11,984 bases of DNA. Source: an uncultured Clostridia bacterium. Lineage in GTDB: Bacteria; Bacillota; Clostridia; Christensenellales; Aristaeellaceae. This document shows, piece after piece, positions 5,295 through 11,984 of this stretch; position 1 is the stretch's first letter; each line of letters begins with the position of its first letter. The stretch covers positions 1 to 11,984 of the forward strand of contig CAMKAE010000047.1 in assembly GCA_946410395.1 (NCBI GenBank), in the 5' to 3' direction. The position numbers were made by a program, and so were the translations under genes. The notes beneath the pieces were generated by a model that worked only from the letters and a program-made list of their open reading frames with translations, did not search any database and was not told the DNA's origin.

Positions 5295-7634
5295 TCAGCC
5301 CTTCACGCTGCCCAGGGCCATGCCGGTGACGAAGTAGCGCTGGAGGAAGGGGTAGACCAGCAGGATCGGCAGAGCGGTGACCACGGTGGTGGCGCACTGC
5401 ACGGTGCGGGTGTTCAGCGTTGTCTTGGCAAGGTCCGCGGCTGCGGCGGAACTTGTATTCGCGAGGTTGACCGACTGGCCGGCGGAGCTGACCTTCTGCA
5501 TCAGCACAAACTGCAGGGTGCGCAGGCCGTCCGTATCCGCGTACAGCTTGGTGTCGAACCAGGAGTTCCAGCTGCCGACGGCGACAAACAGGGCGACCGT
5601 TGCCAGCACCGGCGCGCAGAGCGGGAAGATGATCTGCCAGTAGATGCGGAAGTCTCCGGCGCCGTCGATGCGGGCGGATTCCACCAGCTCGCCCGGCAGG
5701 GCGGCGATGTACGTCCGGATCACGATCATGTTGAAGCAGGAGAACATCGTCGGGATGATGTAGACCCAGAACGTATTCTTCAGGCCGAGGTATTTGTAGA
5801 TCAGCAGGAAGTTCGGGATCATGCCCGCGTTCACATACATGGTCAGCACCATCATGACCGTGATGAACCGGCCGAGCACGTACTCCTTGCGGGTCAGCGT
5901 GTAGGCGAGCATGCCGGTCCAGAACAGGTTCAGGATCGTGGTGATGACGGTCTTGGCCACGGAGATGAAGGCGGCGTTGAACATCTTTTCATCCAGGATG
6001 TGCTGATAGCTCTTGAAGGTGAATTCCTGCGGCACCAGGCCGATGTTGCCGCGGCTTGCGGCGTTGCCGCTGGAGAAGGAGTAGGCCACGGTGTTCAGCA
6101 CGGGGTAGAGTGTGACGATCATCAGCACGATCAGGATGGCGGTGTTGAACAGCGGGAAGCCGATGTCGCGCTCATAGCGGAAGTAGAACAGCAGGGCAAA
6201 GATCACCGCGATCAGCAGGACCAGGGCAGCCCTGGCGATGATGCGCCAGACGCCGGTGTTGCGGGAGGTAAGGGTGGCCGTGGCGCGCCGGTTGGTGATG
6301 ATTTCCGTCGGGTCGATCCTATTGCCCTTTTCGTCCTTCGCGGGCGTGGTCCGCTGAACGCCTTCGCTGTTGAGAAGCGGCGTCTCACCGTCTGTATACG
6401 CATAGACGCGTTTGTTCTTGCCGGTTTCCTCGTCCTTGATCGTGAACTGCTGCGGGTTTCCTTTCTTGTCCAGCAACAGCGTTTCACCGTCCAGATACAG
6501 CGGCATCTCGGGGTTCAGGATCTGGCTGGTCACGAAGTGGAAAACAATGTTCTCGCTGTCCGCCTGATCCCCGGCTGCTTGCCGTTCGTCTTCGGCTTCA
6601 ACTTGGGTGGCGTAGAAGCGGCTGCTGATGGTGTTCAGACTGTCGGTCTGCGCCGTGGTTTGGACCGAGACGATCACGAGCGCCGCCGTCAGCACCGCAG
6701 CGGCAGAGAGGATTGCGATGCGCGTGATCCGCTGCTGCCGGGGATCCTTCTGCAGGAAACGGCTGTTCTTCAGCGTGTAGACCAGCAGACCGGCCGCGAC
6801 GATCAGCAGTACGACGATCAGGACGGAGATGAGTTTCAGCAGGCTGATGCCCCGGTTGATCTGTGCCTGGTCCGCATCCGTGCCCGAAATCAGCTCAACG
6901 TTGGCGTTGCCGTCGTTGAAGGTGTACTGGATGAACAGGATTCGGCCCAGCAGATCGTCGAGCAGGGAAGCTTCCTTCGCGGAACCGAGGATGCCTTCCG
7001 TGTCCGGCGCGTCGTCCGCCGCATCATCGCCCTGCGCGTTTCCGCTGATATCGTTGAGGCGGACAAACGCGGTATCGATGCCGGCGGCTGCGAGCTTGTC
7101 CAGGATGGCTCCGTCGACGTCGTTTTGCTTTGCCTTGAAGACCCAGAGCGTTTCATCGCCCTCGGACTCCAGGGGAATCAGGTTGGAGTTGATCTTCTTG
7201 GACACGAAGATTTTTTTGCATTCGTCAGCCTGGTCCTGGCTGAAAACCGCAAACCAATAGTCTTCCTTGTCCAGGCCGGACCTGCGCATGATGATGACGC
7301 GGCGGCCGTCGTCCAGGCGTTTTGCCTCTCCGCCGGGTCCTTCGCGCAGGACCAGGCTTGTGCCGTTGTTGATAATATCAATATACTCGGCGCCGGCGGC
7401 TTCCTTCAGCACGGTGGCGTCATCGTTTGCCGCGAGGATGCTGTTTGCCTTGTTCTGGGCCAGGAGCATCACGGCAGCAATGAGCACGATCAGCAGCCCT
7501 GCGAGGAAGAGCGAAAGGCGAACCTGGGTTTTGCTCATTCTGGCATGGCGGCGAAGGGTGTCCGGGATGTCCCGGAGGCCACGCTCATCCTTATGGATGT
7601 AGGGGAGAGAATCAAGCTTTTGTTTCTTGCTCAT
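5295..7634 (-). CDS. Carbohydrate ABC transporter permease (YtcP/LplC type) with long N-terminal membrane/extracytoplasmic extension
   Basis: 779 residues, where this permease family normally has about 290-300. The C-terminal part (from about 494) is an ordinary MalG-like permease: six hydrophobic segments, the ATPase-contacting EAA loop at about 649-674 (ELVESARIDGAGDFRIYWQI) and the family ending LGSVKG. The N-terminal part adds four hydrophobic segments (about 40-59, 265-287, 304-324, 465-485). With a cytoplasmic N-terminus this puts residues 60-264 and 325-464 outside the cell, and brings the chain back to the cytoplasm before the core, as the core requires. Neither outer domain resembles anything I know. 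The second holds an internal repeat (382-403 and 415-437). Reading is continuous, with no sign of a frameshift. The start is ATG 7634-7632, with AAGGAGG 8 nt upstream; an ATG overlapping the previous stop (7652) lacks such a site. Permease role firm; extension unknown. Confidence 0.92.
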   Translation of the reverse strand: MSKKQKLDSLPYIHKDERGLRDIPDTLRRHARMSKTQVRLSLFLAGLLIVLIAAVMLLAQNKANSILAANDDATVLKEAAGAEYIDIINNGTSLVLREGPGGEAKRLDDGRRVIIMRRSGLDKEDYWFAVFSQDQADECKKIFVSKKINSNLIPLESEGDETLWVFKAKQNDVDGAILDKLAAAGIDTAFVRLNDISGNAQGDDAADDAPDTEGILGSAKEASLLDDLLGRILFIQYTFNDGNANVELISGTDADQAQINRGISLLKLISVLIVVLLIVAAGLLVYTLKNSRFLQKDPRQQRITRIAILSAAAVLTAALVIVSVQTTAQTDSLNTISSRFYATQVEAEDERQAAGDQADSENIVFHFVTSQILNPEMPLYLDGETLLLDKKGNPQQFTIKDEETGKNKRVYAYTDGETPLLNSEGVQRTTPAKDEKGNRIDPTEIITNRRATATLTSRNTGVWRIIARAALVLLIAVIFALLFYFRYERDIGFPLFNTAILIVLMIVTLYPVLNTVAYSFSSGNAASRGNIGLVPQEFTFKSYQHILDEKMFNAAFISVAKTVITTILNLFWTGMLAYTLTRKEYVLGRFITVMMVLTMYVNAGMIPNFLLIYKYLGLKNTFWVYIIPTMFSCFNMIVIRTYIAALPGELVESARIDGAGDFRIYWQIIFPLCAPVLATVALFVAVGSWNSWFDTKLYADTDGLRTLQFVLMQKVSSAGQSVNLANTSSAAAADLAKTTLNTRTVQCATTVVTALPILLVYPFLQRYFVTGMALGSVKG

Positions 7635-7642
7635 CTTTTTCG

Positions 7643-7649
7643 CCTCCTT
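7643..7649 (-). promoter_or_regulatory. Ribosome binding site deciding the start of the extended permease
   Basis: AAGGAGG on the minus strand lies 8 nt upstream of the ATG at 7634. The alternative ATG at 7652-7650 overlaps the stop codon of the previous gene (TGATG) but has no ribosome binding site of its own; it would add only six residues. Confidence 0.75.
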
Positions 7650-7651
7650 CA

Positions 7652-8662
7652 TCAAATCAGCGAGTCTTCGCCGAGTCGTCTTGAGATGAAGTTTGCGCCG
7701 GTGAGCAGCACAATCGCGACAATGCTCTTGAAGATGCCGGCAGCGGTGCCGAGGCCGATTTCAAGGTTCTGTGTGCCGTACTGGAACACGTAGAGGTCGA
7801 TGGTGTAACGCACCTCGTCAATGAGGCTGTTGCCCAAAAGATACTGGATTTCAAAGCCGGTGTCAAGCAGGTGGCCGATGTTCATGATCAGCAGGATCAC
7901 AAAGGTCGACTTGATGCCCGGCAGGGTGACGTGGAGGATCCGCTGGAATCTGCCGGCTCCGTCGATGGCGGCGGCTTCATAGAGGCTGGGGTCGATGCCG
8001 GTCATGGCGGAGATGTAGATGATGGTGCCCCATCCGACTTCCTTCCAGACGTTCACGATGCCTACGATCCACCAGAAATACTTTTTCTCGCCCAGCCAGG
8101 CGACTTCCTTGCCGGTCAGCCCCAGGCCGTGAAGCAGGTTTGTGACGACGCCGGTGTTGGCAAAGATGATCTGCGCGATGCCGACCACGATGACCATGCT
8201 CAGGAAGTGCGGGAGGTAGGTCACGGTCTGGACGGTGCGCTTGAAGGACTTCCTGCGGACCTCGTTGAGCAGCACGGCCAGCACAATCGCGGACACGGTG
8301 CTGAACACAAGGTTGATCAGGCTCATGGCCAGCGTGTTGCGGATCGTGGCCATAAAGCTGACCAGACTGTTCTTGGCGGGGTCCGGATTCAGTCCGAACA
8401 GGTTCTGGAAATTCGTGTACCAAGGGCTGCTCCACGCCGCATTTTCACCGTTCAGGTAAGGCATGGCGGTTTTGGCCTGATTGCTGATGTCCCGGAAAGC
8501 ATTGATCCAGCCGTAGAGCGGCGCATAATTGAACAGGAAAACATACAGCAGCATCGGCACGGACATCAGCACCAGCTGCCATTGACTGCCCAGGCGACTG
8601 AAAAAGCCTCTCTTCCGTTTCAGCAGCATATCTGTTCCGCGATCATTGACGATACTGGTCAT
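7652..8662 (-). CDS. Sugar ABC transporter permease, LplB/UgpA type
   Basis: A 336-residue inner permease subunit of a CUT1-type sugar importer. It has a basic cytoplasmic N-terminus (LLKRKRGFFSRLG) and a first membrane segment at about 30-48. Further membrane segments lie near 113-133, 153-168, 198-219, 252-268 and 306-324. The EAA loop EAAAIDGAGRFQRILHVTLP (229-248), which docks on the ATPase, is intact. Size and motifs are those of the LplB/YtcP partner family, so this is the normal-sized half of the permease pair; the other half is the extended permease 17 nt downstream. The ATG at 8662 is preferred over the one at 8668, because AAAGGGG then lies at 8 nt, the spacing seen throughout this window. 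A strong terminator ends only about 20 nt upstream and there is no room for a promoter, so expression needs read-through. Confidence 0.94.
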   Translation of the reverse strand: MTSIVNDRGTDMLLKRKRGFFSRLGSQWQLVLMSVPMLLYVFLFNYAPLYGWINAFRDISNQAKTAMPYLNGENAAWSSPWYTNFQNLFGLNPDPAKNSLVSFMATIRNTLAMSLINLVFSTVSAIVLAVLLNEVRRKSFKRTVQTVTYLPHFLSMVIVVGIAQIIFANTGVVTNLLHGLGLTGKEVAWLGEKKYFWWIVGIVNVWKEVGWGTIIYISAMTGIDPSLYEAAAIDGAGRFQRILHVTLPGIKSTFVILLIMNIGHLLDTGFEIQYLLGNSLIDEVRYTIDLYVFQYGTQNLEIGLGTAAGIFKSIVAIVLLTGANFISRRLGEDSLI

Positions 8663-8670
8663 GTCCATTG

Positions 8671-8677
8671 CCCCTTT
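8671..8677 (-). promoter_or_regulatory. Ribosome binding site deciding the LplB-type permease start
   Basis: AAAGGGG on the minus strand is 8 nt from the ATG at 8662 but only 2 nt from the ATG at 8668, which favours the later start (two residues shorter). It begins a few bases after the T-run of the terminator upstream. Confidence 0.6.
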
Positions 8678-8679
8678 CT

Positions 8680-8717
8680 GAAAAACCAGAGGGGAGAGAA
8701 GAAACTCTCCCCTCTGG
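8680..8717 (-). terminator. Strong intrinsic terminator inside the ABC operon, after the binding-protein gene
   Basis: On the minus strand CCAGAGGGGAGAG and CTCTCCCCTCTGG form a perfect 13-bp stem around a TTTCTT loop, followed directly by TTTTTC. It lies about 20 nt after the binding-protein stop codon and about 18 nt before the permease start. It has no T-run on the plus strand, so it acts on this operon. It should end most transcripts after the binding-protein gene and let a minority through to the permeases. Confidence 0.92.
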
Positions 8718-8737
8718 CCTGTGGGTCTGTTTCAGGA

Positions 8738-10456
8738 TCAGTCGGCGTTCTGGAGAACCTTGTTGGCTTCCTCGATGACAGCGCCTTGCATGTAGTCGGC
8801 GAACGCGTCAGCGTAGGGCTTGATCTCAGCCACGAAGGCGTCCCACTTGGCGTCGAACTCTTCGGGCGCGCACATGATCAGCTCGGGCAGGCGGATATCC
8901 TGAACCTTCAGGAAGTTGTCATGCTCGGCTTCCACGGGCGTGTAGTTGATCTGCCAGGCCTCGCCGTAGGGAGCCAGCTCGATGGGCGGGTTCACGAAGT
9001 CGGCGAACTTGGAGTAGCCGTAAGCGGCCAGGAAGTCCTGGTCATAGTCGTTCATCAGGCCGAAGACGATCTCGTCCTGGTTGCCGGGCTCCCAGCAGTT
9101 GCCGGCCTTGATCACGGTGCCGCTGGGCAGGGTGATGTCGTTCATGATCCAACCCTGCTTCTTGGGGCTGGACTGGAAGATGGCGTCGGCCTTGTTGGCG
9201 AGCTTCCAGGTGGCGTCCTGGGTGTGGGCATACTGCTCTTCGGTCATGTTCAGGCGGCCGTCCTCGACGTAATAGTCTTCGCCCTCAATGCCCCAGTTCA
9301 GGATGATCTGCCACTCGTCGGACAGGAGCTCTTCCCACATATCCACAACGCGCTTGGGATCGGGGCAGTTCACGGAGATGCCGAAGCCGCGGCGGACGTT
9401 CGGCAGAGAGCCGTTCAGATAGTGCTCCTCGATCTCGACGCCGCCCACGTCCTCGGGATCATACACGAGGCCCAGGGCAACATAGGTCCGGTCATACTTC
9501 TTGGCATCCTGCAGCGCGGAGGTGGCGGTGCCGAAGTCCCAGGCCTGGTCGAACATGCCCAGCACGGTGCCGTTGGAAATGGCGGCGATATACTGGTCAT
9601 AGCTCATGGTGAAGGTGCTGCGGTCGATGAGACCGGCATTGTACATTTCGTTGAGCTTCTTGTAGTAGGCCTTGGCGTAGGGCTTGTCGATGAAGGTCTC
9701 GGTCTTGAAGGGCTCGGAGGGATCGTTGCCGGTCACTTCGTAGTTCTGATCGGTCACGCAGACGTACACCTCGCCGTCGTTCGGGCGGCCCATCAGGTGC
9801 TGCACGGGGTTGATCAGGCAGAAGTGACGCCAGTCTTCGCACAGGATGTCGAAGCCGATGTAGGGGACGCCGTTCTCGTCGGCGGGGTTGGCGGCCAGGA
9901 AGCGCTCCAGCAGATCGAAGTACTCGTCAATGGTCTTGATCTCCGGATAGTTGTCCCAGGCCAGAACCTGCTTCTGGATGAAGAAGGCGGGGCCGCCCAC
10001 GGACAGGGCGATCTGATCGCCGTCGGCCAGGCCGTAGTTCGGGATGATGTAGAGGACGTCATTGCCCTCGGCATCCTTTTCGATCAGGCGGGCCTTCTGG
10101 GGCTCGATGTGCGCCCACAGACGGGGAGTATCGGTGGGGTTGATGTAGTCCAGGAGGTTGATCAGGGCACCGCCGCTGATGATCAGGTCAGCGCTGTTGC
10201 CGCCGTCAAACAGGTCCGGATAGTCCTTGCCGATGATCTTGAGGCCCAGGGTCTCGTCCAGATCGCCGGTGAGGAAGCTGATGTTGAACTTGATGCCAAA
10301 CTTGTCCTCAATCAGCTTGTAGATCTTGTTGTCCGCCGTGGGCTGTTCGCCGGGATCTCCGCGGAAAACAGTCAGGGTGATGGGCTCCTCGGCCAGCGCA
10401 GCCGTCAGAGAGGCCACCAGGCACAGGGTCAACAGTGCAGCCAGAAACTTCCTCAT
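8738..10456 (-). CDS. Extracellular solute-binding protein of a carbohydrate ABC transporter
   Basis: A 572-residue secreted receptor that captures the substrate for the two permeases. Residues 1-22 are a Sec signal peptide (MRKFLAALLTLCLVASLTAALA), likely cut before EEPITLTVFRGD. There is no lipobox cysteine at the cut; the only signal-region Cys, in LTLC, lacks the needed small residue before it. The mature part has the size and features of the LipO/YtcQ-type binding proteins: an N-terminal beta-strand start (ITLTVFRGD), DYPDLFDGGNSADLIISGGALINLLDYI, and aromatic residues spread through the chain that could stack on sugar rings (WDNYPEIKT, DQAWDFGTA, NCWEPGN). The ATG has AAGGAGG 7 nt upstream. 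It is first in the operon and followed by a strong terminator, fitting high expression. The substrate cannot be named, though an oligosaccharide is likely from the family. Confidence 0.94.
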   Translation of the reverse strand: MRKFLAALLTLCLVASLTAALAEEPITLTVFRGDPGEQPTADNKIYKLIEDKFGIKFNISFLTGDLDETLGLKIIGKDYPDLFDGGNSADLIISGGALINLLDYINPTDTPRLWAHIEPQKARLIEKDAEGNDVLYIIPNYGLADGDQIALSVGGPAFFIQKQVLAWDNYPEIKTIDEYFDLLERFLAANPADENGVPYIGFDILCEDWRHFCLINPVQHLMGRPNDGEVYVCVTDQNYEVTGNDPSEPFKTETFIDKPYAKAYYKKLNEMYNAGLIDRSTFTMSYDQYIAAISNGTVLGMFDQAWDFGTATSALQDAKKYDRTYVALGLVYDPEDVGGVEIEEHYLNGSLPNVRRGFGISVNCPDPKRVVDMWEELLSDEWQIILNWGIEGEDYYVEDGRLNMTEEQYAHTQDATWKLANKADAIFQSSPKKQGWIMNDITLPSGTVIKAGNCWEPGNQDEIVFGLMNDYDQDFLAAYGYSKFADFVNPPIELAPYGEAWQINYTPVEAEHDNFLKVQDIRLPELIMCAPEEFDAKWDAFVAEIKPYADAFADYMQGAVIEEANKVLQNAD

Positions 10457-10506
10457 GTTTGTGCCTCCTTATCGTTTTTTGAGCAGTCATGCCGTCTGCT
10501 CGCTGA

Positions 10507-10540
10507 TTCATATTATACATACATTTTCCGGTCAAATGAA
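10507..10540 (-). promoter_or_regulatory. Predicted promoter region of the ABC transporter operon
   Basis: Two overlapping readings exist on the minus strand, both with 17-bp spacers: TTCATT (10540-10535) with a perfect TATAAT (10517-10512), or TTGACC (10535-10530) with TATGAA (10512-10507). Each has one strong and one weak box, as expected for a promoter that needs an activator. The leader to the ATG would be about 45-50 nt. Confidence 0.6.
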
Positions 10541-10555
10541 TGTAAGAATTGGTCA

Positions 10556-10587
10556 TTGCTGCGCAAAATTGCGTTTTTGCTGCTCAA
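10556..10587 (-). promoter_or_regulatory. Candidate AraC-type operator: two 11-bp direct repeats 21 bp apart
   Basis: The minus strand carries TTGAGCAGCAA (10587-10577) and TTGCGCAGCAA (10566-10556), identical at 10 of 11 positions. Their spacing is 21 bp, two turns of the helix, the arrangement of AraC half-sites. They lie just upstream of the predicted promoter. Related copies lie on the plus strand at 10621-10631 (TTGCGCAGCAG) and 10479-10489 (TTGAGCAGTCA). Binding by the AraC-family protein of this operon is inferred. Confidence 0.5.
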
Positions 10588-10620
10588 CCTTTGTCTTTGC
10601 AGCCTCCTTTTGGACGAATG

Positions 10621-10631
10621 TTGCGCAGCAG
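10621..10631 (+). repeat. Inverted copy of the operator-like 11-mer
   Basis: TTGCGCAGCAG on the plus strand matches the 10556-10566 motif at 10 of 11 positions but in the opposite orientation. It lies about 55 bp further upstream of the operon promoter, a possible distal site. Confidence 0.4.
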
Positions 10632-10680
10632 GTTTTGCCATCCGATTCTTTATTTGGTCTTCATGCAGCGAAAAGGCACG

Positions 10681-10724
10681 CAAAAACGGGACAATCTGTG
10701 TGCAAATCAGCGCAGATTGCCCCG
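10681..10724 (-). terminator. Intrinsic terminator after nifJ
   Basis: On the minus strand CGGGGCAATCTG pairs with CAGATTGTCCCG (12 bp with one G-U pair) around a 14-nt loop, followed by TTTTTG. It begins 12 nt after the nifJ stop codon and separates nifJ from the ABC operon. Confidence 0.85.
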
Positions 10725-10736
10725 GCAGTCAAAGGA

Positions 10737-11984
<1,248 letters not shown>

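Noticed and set aside
4620..7793. A plus-strand open frame of 1,057 codons opposite the extended permease and the regulator
   Set aside because: It is antisense to clear genes, is low in complexity (rich in Gly, Asp, Val, His, Gln), lacks recognisable motifs and has no ribosome binding site. Long antisense frames are expected in GC-rich sequence with this codon use.
10500..10612. A possible short leader peptide on the minus strand after an AAAGGAGG sequence (10610-10603)
   Set aside because: The nearest start, a TTG at about 10587, is too far from the site, and the roughly 23-codon frame runs through the operator-like repeats and promoter.

Overview
All seven genes in this window lie on the minus strand, so the sequence reads from right to left. 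The organism looks like a strictly anaerobic, GC-rich member of the Clostridia (Firmicutes), perhaps from a gut or rumen. The evidence is a single-chain pyruvate:ferredoxin oxidoreductase, an oxygen-sensitive class III ribonucleotide reductase, an LplB/YtcP-type sugar ABC transporter, strong AAGGAGG ribosome binding sites and typical Firmicutes promoters and terminators. The lineage is inferred from gene content only.

Layout, in the direction of transcription. (1) 11984-10737: C-terminal 415 residues of nifJ (PFOR), cut by the window edge and closed by an intrinsic terminator. (2) A 280-bp regulatory region (10457-10736) with a promoter and several copies of an 11-bp motif, two of them direct repeats exactly 21 bp apart. 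(3) A four-gene operon: a secreted solute-binding protein (10456-8738), a strong terminator inside the operon, an LplB-type permease (8662-7652), a second permease with a roughly 490-residue N-terminal extension (7634-5295) and an AraC-family regulator (5243-4317), ending in a terminator. (4) A CNNM/CorC-type DUF21-CBS membrane protein (4151-2808, TTG start) with its own promoter and terminator. (5) nrdD (2642-462), whose promoter is covered by two NrdR-like boxes 31 bp apart. (6) The first 119 codons of plsX (358-1), open at the left edge and with its own promoter.

The ABC operon is the most interesting part. It encodes a binding protein, two permeases and a regulator, but no ATPase and no glycosidase. 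This fits importers of the LplABC/YtcQP type, which are thought to borrow a shared MsmX-like ATPase. Two things are unusual. The second permease carries four extra predicted membrane segments and two extracytoplasmic domains ahead of a normal permease core. The binding protein has a plain Sec signal without a lipobox, so it is not obviously tethered to the cell. A perfect 13-bp terminator hairpin between the binding-protein gene and the permease genes should give much more binding protein than permease. The AraC protein at the operon's end probably controls the operon through the repeated motif upstream, but this is inference.

The remaining genes are housekeeping: pyruvate oxidation (nifJ), anaerobic dNTP supply (nrdD), phospholipid synthesis (plsX) and probable ion transport (DUF21-CBS protein). 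I saw no RNA genes, mobile elements, CRISPR arrays or plus-strand genes.
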